Part shown: piece by piece, positions 43,442 through 53,290 of the stretch
Layout of the letters: each line of letters starts with the position of its first letter
How positions within the stretch are numbered: position 1 is the stretch's first letter
Source of the DNA: Lacibacter sp. H407
Lineage (GTDB): Bacteria > Bacteroidota > Bacteroidia > Chitinophagales > Chitinophagaceae
DNA length: 64,000 nucleotides
Assembly: GCF_037892605.1 (NCBI RefSeq)
Contig: NZ_JBBKTU010000001.1
Span: 4,278,001 to 4,342,000, forward strand
Direction of reading: 5' to 3'
Notes under the pieces: generated by a model
What the model was told of the DNA's origin: nothing
Seen by the model: the letters and a program-made list of their open reading frames with translations, nothing else
The model's database searches: none
Made by a program: the position numbers and the translations under genes

Positions 43442-44515
43442 ATGCTTCGCTCCGTTATTACAGGTACCGGCTCTTACATTCCTCCCGTTATACAAACCAA
43501 TTCAAAATTCGCAGAACATTTATTTTATTCGGAAGATCATATACCCCTGACCACTCCACCAGCTGAAGTTGTAGAAAAATTCCAACAGATCACCGGAATC
43601 GAAGAACGCCGCTATGCGTCGGACGATATGACGACAGCTGACATAGGTTTTGAAGCAGCAAAAAAAGCAATAGAAGACAGTGGTGTTGATCCTGAAACGA
43701 TTGACCAGTTGATCGTTGCCCATAACTTCGGCAATGTACTGAAGCATACCATTCAAACCGATGCAGTGCCTTCACTTGCCGGTTCCATTAAACACAAGCT
43801 CGGCATTGCAAATCCCAACTGTGTAGCATACGATGTATTGTTTGGATGCCCCGGCTGGTTGCAAGGTGTTATACATGCAGATGCATTTTTCAAAGCAGGC
43901 ATTGCAAAGAAAGCATTGATCATTGGTGCAGAAACGTTATCACGGGTTATTGATGTGTACGATCGTGACAGTATGATTTTTAGTGATGGTGCAGGTGCGG
44001 CTGTTCTTGAATTCAAAGAAACAGCAGGGCAAGATACAGGTATCCTGAGTGCATCGGTTCAAACACATTCATTGGAAGAAGTGGATTATATCAATATGGG
44101 TGCTTCGTTTTTTCCGGGAAGTGATCCGAATGTGCGGTATATCAAAATGAAAGGACGAAAAGTATATGAGTATGCAATGAAGCATGTACCTGCAGCCATG
44201 AAAGATTGCCTCGATAAAAGCGGTGTTTCTATTCAGCAATTAAAAAAAGTATTCATCCACCAGGCCAATGAAAAAATGGATGAAGGAATTATCAAACGAT
44301 TATACAAACTCTACAATATTGCAGAGCCGCCTGAGCACATTATGCCAATGAGCATTCATTGGTTGGGCAACAGTTCGGTTGCTACTGTTCCTACGCTACT
44401 TGATCTGGTGCGAAGAGGTGAAATAAAAAATCACCGACTGGAAGCCGGTGATGTGATTTTATTTGCATCAGTAGGTGCCGGTATGAACATCAATGCTGTT
44501 TGTTACTGTTACTGA
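43442..44515 (+). CDS. 3-oxoacyl-ACP synthase III family (FabH-like)
   Basis: 357 residues of the thiolase fold. The catalytic triad can be placed: Cys136 in FGCPGWLQ, His in VFIHQANEKM (about 273), and Asn in GNSSVATVP (about 305). FabH condenses acetyl-CoA with malonyl-ACP at the start of fatty-acid synthesis. FabH relatives with different substrates are common in Bacteroidota, so the exact product is open. It is convergent with the DEAD-box gene. Confidence 0.88.
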   Translation: MLRSVITGTGSYIPPVIQTNSKFAEHLFYSEDHIPLTTPPAEVVEKFQQITGIEERRYASDDMTTADIGFEAAKKAIEDSGVDPETIDQLIVAHNFGNVLKHTIQTDAVPSLAGSIKHKLGIANPNCVAYDVLFGCPGWLQGVIHADAFFKAGIAKKALIIGAETLSRVIDVYDRDSMIFSDGAGAAVLEFKETAGQDTGILSASVQTHSLEEVDYINMGASFFPGSDPNVRYIKMKGRKVYEYAMKHVPAAMKDCLDKSGVSIQQLKKVFIHQANEKMDEGIIKRLYKLYNIAEPPEHIMPMSIHWLGNSSVATVPTLLDLVRRGEIKNHRLEAGDVILFASVGAGMNINAVCYCY

Positions 44516-44527
44516 ACTTCTATTTGA

Positions 44528-45772
44528 TCAACGTTGCGAAAATGCTTTTCCGTAACGACGGCCACGGCCTGCACCACCAAATGAATTGGATGTAGCAGCG
44601 GGTGTTGTTGGAAGCGGCGCATTATGCATAGAACTGATATCGTAGGTATGACCTTTTACAACAGGGATCTGTTTTTTGATCAGCTTTTGAATATCACTTA
44701 GAAAGGTCTTCTCTCCCCAATCGCAAAACGAAATGGCACTACCACTTGCCCCTGCACGTCCTGTACGTCCAATACGGTGTACATAGGTTTCAGGCACATT
44801 GGGTAATTCGTAATTCAGCACATGCGTTAACTCATCAATATCAATACCACGGGCAGCAATATCGGTTGCCACCAATACTCTTGTTTTCCGCTTCTTGAAA
44901 TTTTCCAATGCATTCTGACGTGCATTCTGCGATTTGTTACCATGAATTGCTTCGGTACGAATCCCTGCATTATTTAAACTGCGTGCAAGCTTATCAGCCG
45001 CATGCTTCATTTGCGTAAACACAAGCAACGACTCAATGCCTTCATCTTTCAGCAATTGCGCCAACAACGGGAGCTTATTATGTTTCTCAACAAAATAAAC
45101 CGACTGCTGAATCATTTCCACAGTAGATGAAACCGGAGTTACTTCAACTTTCACCGGATTGTTGAGCAACATATTTGCCAGCTGTTGAATTTCAGCGGGC
45201 ATGGTTGCCGAGAAAAATAAGGTTTGACGTTTACTTGGCAATTTTGCAATAATGCGTTTTACATCATGCACAAAACCCATATCCAGCATACGATCTGCTT
45301 CATCCAATACAAAAAACTGTATTTGATTCAGGCTTATATGCCCTTGCTGCATCAGATCGAGTAAACGACCGGGTGTAGCTACCAGAATATCAACACCACG
45401 TTTGATGGCTTGCACCTGGCTGTATTGCGGCACACCACCAAAGATCACATGATGGCGGATCTTTAAAAAGTGACCGTACGAGCTGATGCTTTCACCGATC
45501 TGGATCGCCAGTTCACGTGTAGGTGTAAGAATAAGTGTTTGAAGGTGATGTCCCTTTGCCTGGTTATTCAGCTGATGCTGGTGCATGAGTTGAAGAATAG
45601 GAATGGTAAAGGCTGCGGTTTTGCCTGTGCCCGTTTGCGCACAGCCAAGCAGATCACGTTGTTGTAAAATGGCAGGAATAGCCTGCTCTTGAATAGGTGT
45701 GGGTGTGGTATACCCTTCTTTGCTCAAGGCCTGTAATACAGGCTCAATGAGCTGTAAATTGTTAAATGACAC
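44528..45772 (-). CDS. DEAD-box RNA helicase
   Basis: 414 residues starting at a GTG (45772; MSFNNLQL pattern), because no ATG lies in the frame upstream; a TTG at 45814 is an alternative. All core motifs are present: the Q motif (PTPIQEQAIP), AQTGTGKT, PTRELAIQ, DEAD (VLDEADRML), SAT (FFSATMP), and HRIGRTGRAG. A short Gly/Arg/Ser-rich tail ends the protein (GGAGRGRRYGKAFSQR), typical of RhlE-like cold-shock helicases. Confidence 0.93.
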   Translation of the reverse strand: MSFNNLQLIEPVLQALSKEGYTTPTPIQEQAIPAILQQRDLLGCAQTGTGKTAAFTIPILQLMHQHQLNNQAKGHHLQTLILTPTRELAIQIGESISSYGHFLKIRHHVIFGGVPQYSQVQAIKRGVDILVATPGRLLDLMQQGHISLNQIQFFVLDEADRMLDMGFVHDVKRIIAKLPSKRQTLFFSATMPAEIQQLANMLLNNPVKVEVTPVSSTVEMIQQSVYFVEKHNKLPLLAQLLKDEGIESLLVFTQMKHAADKLARSLNNAGIRTEAIHGNKSQNARQNALENFKKRKTRVLVATDIAARGIDIDELTHVLNYELPNVPETYVHRIGRTGRAGASGSAISFCDWGEKTFLSDIQKLIKKQIPVVKGHTYDISSMHNAPLPTTPAATSNSFGGAGRGRRYGKAFSQR

Positions 45773-46146
45773 GAACTTTAATTTTTTTGTTGAATAATGT
45801 GATAAGGCTATCAAACAAGCGTTTGATACATTATCTGCCTTAGGTTAAAACATCACATATTTGAGGAGGGCACTACTTCACAAACAGGAAGAAATAACAG
45901 TAAGAACCACAAAACTACTGTTTTTCAGGGAAAAGGAGCTTTTTATTTCCTTATGCGGGATGATAGCCATCGTATTTTAGCGTTTCGTTGCACTGTTTAC
46001 TTACAGCTTTTGCACACTGTATGGGTGTAAAAAGAGAAAAGCTTACCTTTAGCGTGATCTGAAGTAGATACTTACATTCCTCCCTCAGAAAATTCAATTT
46101 ATTTTTTCCGGTAACACGGAAGTTCATCTTTAATTATTTATCGTGC
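45773..46146. other. Intergenic stretch before the cold-shock gene
   Basis: About 370 bp between the divergent helicase and cold-shock protein genes. No ORF with coding signals and no recognised RNA. Likely holds the long cold-shock mRNA leader and the helicase promoter. Confidence 0.4.
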
Positions 46147-46590
46147 ATGGCTGATACATGGAACAAAAAAGAAAGAGAAAAGAAAAAACAACAAACAAAG
46201 AAAGACAAAGCTGAGCGCAAGCAGGAACGCAAAGAAGCGCCGAAAAGCAAAGATCTGAACGACATGCTGGCGTATGTTGATGAGAATGGCAACATCTCTG
46301 CAACACCACCTGATCTAAGCAGAGTAAAGAAAGTACGTTTGGAAGATATTGAAATAGGCGTGCCAAAGCAATTGCCGACTGATCCTGCTGATCTGATCCG
46401 CACAGGTATTGTAACCTTCTTCAACGAATCAAAAGGATATGGTTTTATAAAAGACCTGGAAACTCAGGAAAGTGTGTTTGTGCATGTGAACGGGTTAAAA
46501 GAAGCCATTAAAGAAAATAACAAAGTTAGTTTTGAAGTAGAAATGACACCAAAAGGTGCAAGTGCTGTGAATGTAAAACAGACCAGTTGA
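46147..46590 (+). CDS. Cold-shock domain protein with basic N-terminal extension
   Basis: 147 residues. Residues 1-70 are very Lys/Arg/Glu/Gln-rich (KKEREKKKQQTKKDK and further), unlike the 70-residue CspA. The C-terminal cold-shock domain covers about 78-145: GIVTFFNESKGYGFIKD (RNP1-type) and SVFVHVNGL (RNP2-type). It is an RNA chaperone candidate; a downstream terminator ends the unit. Confidence 0.9.
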   Translation: MADTWNKKEREKKKQQTKKDKAERKQERKEAPKSKDLNDMLAYVDENGNISATPPDLSRVKKVRLEDIEIGVPKQLPTDPADLIRTGIVTFFNESKGYGFIKDLETQESVFVHVNGLKEAIKENNKVSFEVEMTPKGASAVNVKQTS

Positions 46591-46630
46591 TCTGTATTAA
46601 GATAAATAGCAACTCATTTGTTTGAGTTTA

Positions 46631-46673
46631 AGAAAGAAGGTGTCACAAATGTGATACCTTCTTTCTTTTTAAA
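46631..46673 (+). terminator. Rho-independent terminator
   Basis: AAGAAAGAAGGTGTCACA / TGTGATACCTTCTTTCTT with an AA loop, then TTT. Confidence 0.8.
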
Positions 46674-46698
46674 TAGTTTTATTACTGTAAAAGTAAAA

Positions 46699-47664
46699 CT
46701 ACAAATACCAAGGGGCAGAGGTTGAGATGTCAAAATAAAGAGAATCACCTTTTTGAACAGATATATCTTTTTGTAAAATAAAAAATCGTTGCGCCTGAAA
46801 AATTACTTCCAGTAAATAATAAGCACCACGATAATGTACTGCTTCAATCATTCCTTTATACGAATGCTCTTCCTGTGAGCCAATATGAAACTGATCAGGG
46901 CGTAAGAAAAGTTTTTTTCCAATTGTAACCGGTTGATGTAACAAAGCAGCATCAACCAAACTATATTCTCCTAATAAACCGGCAGTATATTCATTCACCG
47001 GATGTTTATACAATTGCCCCGGACTACCCTGTTGTATAATGCACCCTTCTTTCATCAATAGCAGTTCATCGGCCCATGCAAGCAGATCAGCTGGTTCATG
47101 CGAAACCATGATGCAGGTTATGCCAAGTTGATTTCCCAGGTTTTCAATCACCTGTTTCATTGTTCGTTTATGCAATGCATCAAGGTTGGAAAAAGGCTCG
47201 TCGAGAATTAAGAGTTGCGGAGAGCCGGTGAGTAATCTTGCCAAAGCAATGCGTTGTTTCTCCCCTCCCGAAAGTTGATGGGTGCGACGTTTGAGTAAAT
47301 GTTCCACTTCACAAACCCGATAGATCTGAAAAGCTTCTTCTTCAGTAAGTTTATTCGCCATTTCAAGGAAATCATCGACCCAATAATTATTCCTGAGTTC
47401 AAAATGCTGCGATAAATAACCAATGCCTGAATGACCAGGAATCAACTGTTCCAAAGGCCCCAACACTTTTTCATTTTTAAAATACACTTCGCCTGCATCG
47501 GGTTGAATAAACCCTGCGATCATTTTCAATAGTGTAGTTTTGCCCGATCCTGTTTCGCCGGCAATACCAATTTTTTGAAACGGCTGTTGACTGAAACTGA
47601 TCCCATTCACTGCATCAGCGTCGCCTTCCTTCTTAAACAGTCCCTTTACTTCTAAAAAAGCCAT
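46699..47664 (-). CDS. ABC transporter ATP-binding protein
   Basis: 321 residues, a single ABC domain: Walker A GETGSGKTT (about 36-44), Q-loop, signature LSGGEKQRIALAR, Walker B LLILDEPFSNLD, and H-loop (MVSHEPADLLAWADE). After about 235 there is a beta-rich C-terminal domain (HSYKGMIEAVHYRGAYYLLEV) like the TOBE-type regulatory domains of molybdate, sulfate or polyamine importers. No permease or binding protein is adjacent, so the substrate is open. Confidence 0.9.
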   Translation of the reverse strand: MAFLEVKGLFKKEGDADAVNGISFSQQPFQKIGIAGETGSGKTTLLKMIAGFIQPDAGEVYFKNEKVLGPLEQLIPGHSGIGYLSQHFELRNNYWVDDFLEMANKLTEEEAFQIYRVCEVEHLLKRRTHQLSGGEKQRIALARLLTGSPQLLILDEPFSNLDALHKRTMKQVIENLGNQLGITCIMVSHEPADLLAWADELLLMKEGCIIQQGSPGQLYKHPVNEYTAGLLGEYSLVDAALLHQPVTIGKKLFLRPDQFHIGSQEEHSYKGMIEAVHYRGAYYLLEVIFQAQRFFILQKDISVQKGDSLYFDISTSAPWYL

Positions 47665-47741
47665 GCCCGAAAATAGAACATAAGAGCAATATTACAAGTG
47701 AAGAACCGATCACTGAAAAGTTGTACAGCTGCAATAACAAC

Positions 47742-48176
47742 TTATTGATAAAACCGCTGTGCCAATGAATGTGACACTACTTTAAATTCATCGTCCTTTA
47801 ACGACAGCTGGTAACAGTTGTCAATTGCTTTGATGTTAGGATTAGATAAATGGCGCTCATTATAAGGGCGTATCAAATCTCTTTCCTTTGTTACACGTCC
47901 ATTTTCATCAACTGTTTTTGAAAATATCCTGTACTGAAAATGCCAGGGATTCAATTCATCATCTGCACCATGCGAATTGTAAGTGTCATTAAAGCCCTCA
48001 AAGATCAATTCGCTTGCATACTCAGGATGCTCATGCAGTGCATCGGTAATATTGATGAACTCATTCATTTCGGGATCATCGTGTACAATACCACTGTCCC
48101 AAACCGTTTCGCCATTCAGGAATATAACCAGCCTGTTATCAACGTGTTTTACGTTGATCCAATACTCTTTTTTCAT
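47742..48176 (-). CDS. Hypothetical protein
   Basis: 144 residues, soluble and acidic, with mixed strand and helix (KKEYWINVKHVDNRLVIFLN, SGIVHDDPEMNEFINITDAL). No family is recognised. It is 77 bp downstream of the ABC ATPase start on the same strand. Confidence 0.5.
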   Translation of the reverse strand: MKKEYWINVKHVDNRLVIFLNGETVWDSGIVHDDPEMNEFINITDALHEHPEYASELIFEGFNDTYNSHGADDELNPWHFQYRIFSKTVDENGRVTKERDLIRPYNERHLSNPNIKAIDNCYQLSLKDDEFKVVSHSLAQRFYQ

Positions 48177-48349
48177 ATTTTTTACATTAAATCGTTACAG
48201 AATAGATTTCAGATAACAGGAGTAAAATTCATCATAATTCCAAAGGCAGGTAATGACGAATATTAGAAAAGAAGCTGATTAAAATCCATGTTTGAGATGG
48301 GGTAATAACTATGTAACATCAAGAAGGTGTGTCGGCGAGGGGTTTGCAA

Positions 48350-48670
48350 TTATTCAGTTTCAAAATACAAATGATTATGATTGCTGCATTTGGGGTTGAA
48401 ACTGGCGCTGCAATGAGGGCATTGGTAATTACTGTGCTTGTATTCGTTGATGGTCATTTCGTTCTGACAAACGCCGCACAGAATAGCACTTGAGTCAAAT
48501 TCATTTTTACTCCATACGTCAGCTTTATGTCCGGCTGTTTCTTCATGACAATAAAAACAGGGATAGTAAGTATCACAGCATTTAAACTTAATCGCAATTA
48601 TATCAAGGGAAGAATGATAATGTGTGCAGCGTGTTTGATTGTCAACAGGTTTACCTTTTACTTCAATCAT
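48350..48670 (-). CDS. CHY zinc-finger protein
   Basis: 106 residues. It matches the CHY-type zinc finger: TRCTHYHS opening, CCDTYYPCFYCHEETAGH, CGVCQNEM and CPHCSASFNPKC provide about nine Cys and several His for metal binding. Such proteins bind zinc; partners and function are not known for this one. It lies 11 bp from the DUF3037 gene. Confidence 0.83.
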   Translation of the reverse strand: MIEVKGKPVDNQTRCTHYHSSLDIIAIKFKCCDTYYPCFYCHEETAGHKADVWSKNEFDSSAILCGVCQNEMTINEYKHSNYQCPHCSASFNPKCSNHNHLYFETE

Positions 48671-48680
48671 GATACCTCAT

Positions 48681-49067
48681 TTAACTTACCACTAATTGTT
48701 CCAATAGTTTCACTACTGTTTTTTCAGTATCAGTACAAATGCCGGGATGCACAGCCGATGTTTGTACAACCGTACTTCGTTTTGCTGTGAGCCAACGAAA
48801 CCTTGCAGCATGATCGAGCAATGAAATAGGACCGGCTTCTTTATTTCCTTTGCTGATCTGTTCAAATGCATGCAAATGTTGACGAACATCTTCAAGATCA
48901 ATTTTGGGATAAAGTGCCAATATCCGTTTCTCATCCAGCACATATTTCATATCAAGAAACGCAGGGCGTTTGCAGAATACAATAACACCCACATTCAGGA
49001 ATTCTTCCCGTTCCACACGTGGCACTACACGTATGATAGCATACTCAAATGTGAATTTTTCCTGCAT
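48681..49067 (-). CDS. DUF3037 protein
   Basis: 128 residues, soluble. The family opening FEYAIIRVVPRVEREEFLNVGVIVFC is intact. The molecular function of DUF3037 is unknown to me. The start overlaps the HipA-like kinase gene by 23 bp, so the two are translationally coupled. Its length is normal. Confidence 0.85.
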   Translation of the reverse strand: MQEKFTFEYAIIRVVPRVEREEFLNVGVIVFCKRPAFLDMKYVLDEKRILALYPKIDLEDVRQHLHAFEQISKGNKEAGPISLLDHAARFRWLTAKRSTVVQTSAVHPGICTDTEKTVVKLLEQLVVS

Positions 49068-49842
49068 TGATCAATTCGTTTACAAAATTGGATGAATGTG
49101 TTATTCTTGTTATGAGAAATTGATAATAAACATTTCTTATTTCATCAGCTGAAAGTATTCCTTCTTCATCTTTCAACCAAGTATCAGGAAGAATAGAAAC
49201 AATGGATCGGATGAGTTCTGGAATTAATATCTGTTTCAACATTGTATCTGTTTCCTGAATATTTGTTGCTTGTGGCAACAGTACATGATCCTTGACCTGT
49301 ACAAACGGTCTTAACGCCTGTTCTTCCCAACTATAACCTGAATGGTGAAAATACAATGAAGCACCATGATCGATCATCCACAATTCATTTCGCCAGGTAA
49401 GCATGTTCGTGTTACGTGCTGTACGATCTACATTCATCAACAATGCATCCAGCCACACAATTTTTGAAGCGAGTGAAGGTTCAACTTTTGTAACAGCCGG
49501 ATCGTAAGTAATAGCACCCGATAAATAATGCAAACCAAGATTCAACCCTTCGCTTGCACGTAACAGATCTTGTATTTCTTCATCGGGTTCCATGCGACCA
49601 AAGGCTTCATCCAGTTCAGCAAAAACAAGTTCCGGAACTTTTAAACCAATGGCTCTTGCAAGTTCAGCACCAATAACATCTGCGATCAACGCTTTACTTC
49701 CCTGCCCTGCCCCACGAAATTTTACTACATATAAAAATCCATCATCGGCTTCGGCGATGGCAGGCAATGAACCACCTTCACGCAAAGGCGTAACATAGCG
49801 TGTTACCTGTACTGTTCTTATATCGGGTGGTTGAATGCTCAT
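49045..49842 (-). CDS. HipA-like kinase family protein
   Basis: 265 residues. A short HipA-like kinase: nucleotide-binding lysine in YVVKFRGAG (about 34-42), catalytic region LLMNVDRTARNTNML, and metal-binding DHG in WMIDHGASLYFHH. It lacks the N-terminal domain of full-length HipA toxins. HipB-type antitoxin is not adjacent. The overlap with DUF3037 suggests a two-gene module, widely paired in Bacteroidota as far as I recall. Confidence 0.8.
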   Translation of the reverse strand: MSIQPPDIRTVQVTRYVTPLREGGSLPAIAEADDGFLYVVKFRGAGQGSKALIADVIGAELARAIGLKVPELVFAELDEAFGRMEPDEEIQDLLRASEGLNLGLHYLSGAITYDPAVTKVEPSLASKIVWLDALLMNVDRTARNTNMLTWRNELWMIDHGASLYFHHSGYSWEEQALRPFVQVKDHVLLPQATNIQETDTMLKQILIPELIRSIVSILPDTWLKDEEGILSADEIRNVYYQFLITRITHSSNFVNELINAGKIHI

Positions 49843-50107
49843 CTGCCTCCTGTTCTTGTAATTTCCGCTAAGCTATAATAAGATTGCCTGAAAACAAAAA
49901 CAGAAGATGTGAGAAGAAGGTGCATTGTTTTATGAAATGAAAAACATAACTATTATACTTAACCATTCCAGTTAAACTTCCTGTTGCGGAATTGTTATGA
50001 AATCATCATGGAATGTTTACCGCAATATTATAACCGTATTAAGAAACTGTAAAGCTGTTCGTTTACAATCTGAGCCGTTCACATTTGCAGTTCAAAACCA
50101 ATTGCGC

Positions 50108-53100
50108 ATGAAACGTTCATTCAACTTAGTAACAATACAGGCAATACTATTTTTGCTGACATTGTTTATTACAACTTCTCTCACAGCTCAAACTATTAAG
50201 GGAATGGTGAGCGACAGTAGCGGCAAACCGTTAGCGGGTGCAACTATTGAACTGAAAGGCTCAACTGCAACAACTCAAACAAATGCAGAAGGCAATTTCA
50301 GCTTTACAGCACCAAAAAATCTTACAAGAAAAGATGTACTTACGATCAGTTATTCCGGCTATAAAGAACTGGAATGGTATTACGATGGCAACAACAATAT
50401 CAAACTACAATTGCAACCGGAGGAAAAAATGCTGGGCGAAGTGGTGGTAACGGCGCTGGGTATACGAAGAGAAGAAAAATCGCTGGGCTTTGCTGCACAA
50501 ACAGTAAAAGAGAATGCAGTTAAAGATGCACGTACAAACAACTGGGCCAACAGTTTAACAGGAAAAGTAGCCGGTTTAAATATACAAGGTACGGGTGCAG
50601 GCCCAATGGGATCATCACGTATTACACTGCGTGGAGAATCTTCACTGAATCTTGATAATAACCAGGCCCTGATTATTATCGATGGCGTTCCTGTCAGTAA
50701 TAAAATAACCGGCACAGGTTTTTCTTCTCATTTATCGCAAGACAATCCGGTTGACTATGGTTCTGCTGTGAATGATATCAATCCGGATGATATCGAAAAA
50801 ATATCTGTATTAAAAGGTGCAGGTGCAACGGCCTTGTATGGCAGCCGGGCATCAGGCGGCGTGATCATCATCACAACAAAAAGCGGTCAAAGGAAAGACA
50901 AAGGTTTGGGCATTACATACAATATGAACTACAGCATTGATCAGGTGAACCGTTGGCCCGATTATCAATTTGAATATGGCGAAGGAAGAACAGATGCTTA
51001 TTATTCTTATCTCGATAGTGAAGATGGAGCAAATACTGCTACTGGTGTAGCTGCGGGACGTGCATGGGGACCTAAATTCAATGGTCAACAATATTTCCAA
51101 TACGATCCGAACACTCCAAGCGGTAAAGCAAGCGTACGTACACCATGGGTTGCACATGATGATTATATCTCTGGTTATTTCCGTTTTGGTTCAACGATTA
51201 CAAACAGCATCTCCATTGAAGGTGGTTCTGAAAAAGGAAGTGCCCGTTTATCGCTAACACATTTAAAAAATCAATGGATCCTTCCTAATTATGGCTTTGA
51301 ACGATACAATGCTGCGTTATCTGTCAATCAAAAAGTAACGGATAAGCTACGCATCAACGGGCGTGTGAATTATACCAACAAAAAAAGTGATAATCTTCCG
51401 GGAGCTGGTTACAACAATCAATCAACGATGTATTTCCTCATCATCGGTACGGCACCCAACATTCGACCTGAATGGTTTAAACCTTATTGGGAGCCGGGAT
51501 TAGAAAATGTACAACAACGAAATCGATTTAACCCCGGCCCGGATAATCCTTATCTCACTTTCTACGAAATGCTGAATAAAATGAACAGACACGGTGTGAT
51601 CGGAAATGTATCTGCCACTTACACATTCAATGATAATCTGGAATTGTTGGTGCGTTCAGGTATGGATATGTCGTTTGAATATCGTTCGCAACAACGTCCG
51701 TTCAGTATGACGAAATATCCAAGAGGTATGTTTCGTGAACAAACTGTTTTCAGTTATGAATCAAATACAGATGCCTTGTTGAGCTATAACAACAAGATCA
51801 ACAGTAACTGGAAATACAATGTATCAATTGGAGGCAACCTGATGCGCCAAACGTATGACTTTGCGGGAATGTACGCCGATCAGTTGGCACAACCGGGCAT
51901 CTATCAAATTTCAAACAGCTTGGATCAGGCAGTTGCAGATCCATTGAAAACAAAAAAAGCAATCAACAGTGTTTATGGTACCGGTCAACTTTCATTCCGT
52001 GATCAGATTTTCGTTGATGTAACAGGACGTAACGATTGGTCGAGTACACTACCCTATCAAAACAATTCATTCTTTTACCCATCGGTAAGTACAAGCTTTA
52101 TTTTGTCGGACATCTTTACGTTACCGTCGGAAATTTCGTTTGCAAAAGTGCGTATGTCGTGGGCACAGGTTGGTAATGATACAAGGCCTTATCAAACCGA
52201 TAAATATTACGACAGGATCTATGGCAATAACTTCACCAACCCTTCAGTATTATTCAATCCTGATTTGAAGCCGGAAATTACATCCAGCTATGAAGCGGGT
52301 ATTGATCTTCGTTTCTTCCGAAATCGTTTATCGTTTGATGTAGCAGTATATAGCAACAACAGCCGTAATCAAATTCTTGCAATTCCGCTAGACCCTGTTA
52401 GCGGTTACAGTAATGCGTTAGTAAATGCCGGATTGATCAACAGCCGTGGTGTAGAAGTAGCCATTACAGGAAAGCCGGTTGTAAAAAAGAATTTCAGTTG
52501 GACAACCACTTTAGTATGGAGTCAAAACAGAAGTTATGTAAAAGAATTGGCGGAAGGAATTACCAATCAAGTGATCTATTCACATGGCAGTAACGTTTCC
52601 ATTGAAGCAAGAGTTGGTGGACGAATGGGCGATATGTATGGCCGTGGATTTCAACGTTCACCTGATGGACAGATCATTTATGGATCAAACGGATTACCTG
52701 CGCAATTGGATCCGGTTCTGAAAAAATGGGGCAATGCATTTGCTGACTGGAAAGCAGGCTTAACCAATGAATTTATGATCAAAAATTTCCGCATCAGCAT
52801 TCTGCTTGATGGACAAATGGGCGGAAGTATGTATTCTCAAACCAATCACAAAAATAATACGCTGGGTAAAACAAAAGTAACCTTACCCGGACGTGATGGT
52901 GGCATCGTTGGTGAAGGCGTTGTTTACAATAGTTCTACACAGAAATATGAACGCAATACAAGAAATGTAGCCGCCAGTTCTTACTACGATAACTACTACA
53001 CCATTGGCAATGCTGAAACAAATATTTTTGACGCATCATTCCTTAAAATACGTGAAGTACGATTTGAATTTAATCTGCCGCAACGTTTGCTGAGTAAGTT

Positions 53101-53278
53101 GTTAGTGAAACAAACCAGTGTTGCACTGTATGGTCGTGAACTTTTCAACTTTACCAAGTTTCCGGGCTTCGATCCTGAAGGTGGCAACCTGAACAACGGC
53201 ACACTTACACCTGGTGTTGAGTTAACACAATTCCCATCTACAAGAAATATGGGAATCAATCTCACTTTTAAATTTTAA
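50108..53278 (+). CDS. SusC/RagA-family TonB-dependent outer-membrane receptor
   Basis: 1056 residues from the ATG at 50108 (MKRSFNLVTIQAILF), which gives a clean signal peptide; the upstream in-frame ATG at 49997 does not. Domain order: signal (1-30), carboxypeptidase-regulatory-like domain with IKGMVSDSSGKPLAG (about 30-120), plug (about 125-240, with AGATALYGSRASGG), barrel to the C-terminal GINLTFKF. With SusD it imports ligands too large for porins, driven by TonB. The downstream SusD and phosphodiesterase give a substrate hint. Confidence 0.95.
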   Translation: MKRSFNLVTIQAILFLLTLFITTSLTAQTIKGMVSDSSGKPLAGATIELKGSTATTQTNAEGNFSFTAPKNLTRKDVLTISYSGYKELEWYYDGNNNIKLQLQPEEKMLGEVVVTALGIRREEKSLGFAAQTVKENAVKDARTNNWANSLTGKVAGLNIQGTGAGPMGSSRITLRGESSLNLDNNQALIIIDGVPVSNKITGTGFSSHLSQDNPVDYGSAVNDINPDDIEKISVLKGAGATALYGSRASGGVIIITTKSGQRKDKGLGITYNMNYSIDQVNRWPDYQFEYGEGRTDAYYSYLDSEDGANTATGVAAGRAWGPKFNGQQYFQYDPNTPSGKASVRTPWVAHDDYISGYFRFGSTITNSISIEGGSEKGSARLSLTHLKNQWILPNYGFERYNAALSVNQKVTDKLRINGRVNYTNKKSDNLPGAGYNNQSTMYFLIIGTAPNIRPEWFKPYWEPGLENVQQRNRFNPGPDNPYLTFYEMLNKMNRHGVIGNVSATYTFNDNLELLVRSGMDMSFEYRSQQRPFSMTKYPRGMFREQTVFSYESNTDALLSYNNKINSNWKYNVSIGGNLMRQTYDFAGMYADQLAQPGIYQISNSLDQAVADPLKTKKAINSVYGTGQLSFRDQIFVDVTGRNDWSSTLPYQNNSFFYPSVSTSFILSDIFTLPSEISFAKVRMSWAQVGNDTRPYQTDKYYDRIYGNNFTNPSVLFNPDLKPEITSSYEAGIDLRFFRNRLSFDVAVYSNNSRNQILAIPLDPVSGYSNALVNAGLINSRGVEVAITGKPVVKKNFSWTTTLVWSQNRSYVKELAEGITNQVIYSHGSNVSIEARVGGRMGDMYGRGFQRSPDGQIIYGSNGLPAQLDPVLKKWGNAFADWKAGLTNEFMIKNFRISILLDGQMGGSMYSQTNHKNNTLGKTKVTLPGRDGGIVGEGVVYNSSTQKYERNTRNVAASSYYDNYYTIGNAETNIFDASFLKIREVRFEFNLPQRLLSKLLVKQTSVALYGRELFNFTKFPGFDPEGGNLNNGTLTPGVELTQFPSTRNMGINLTFKF

Positions 53279-53290
53279 ACAGCAACGATC

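Noticed and set aside
47742-48176. Permease or binding-protein partner of the ABC ATPase
   Set aside because: The neighbouring 144-residue protein is soluble with no signal peptide or membrane helices.
49997-50107. Longer SusC N-terminus
   Set aside because: The ATG at 49997 places 37 polar residues before the signal peptide; the ATG at 50108 is more likely.
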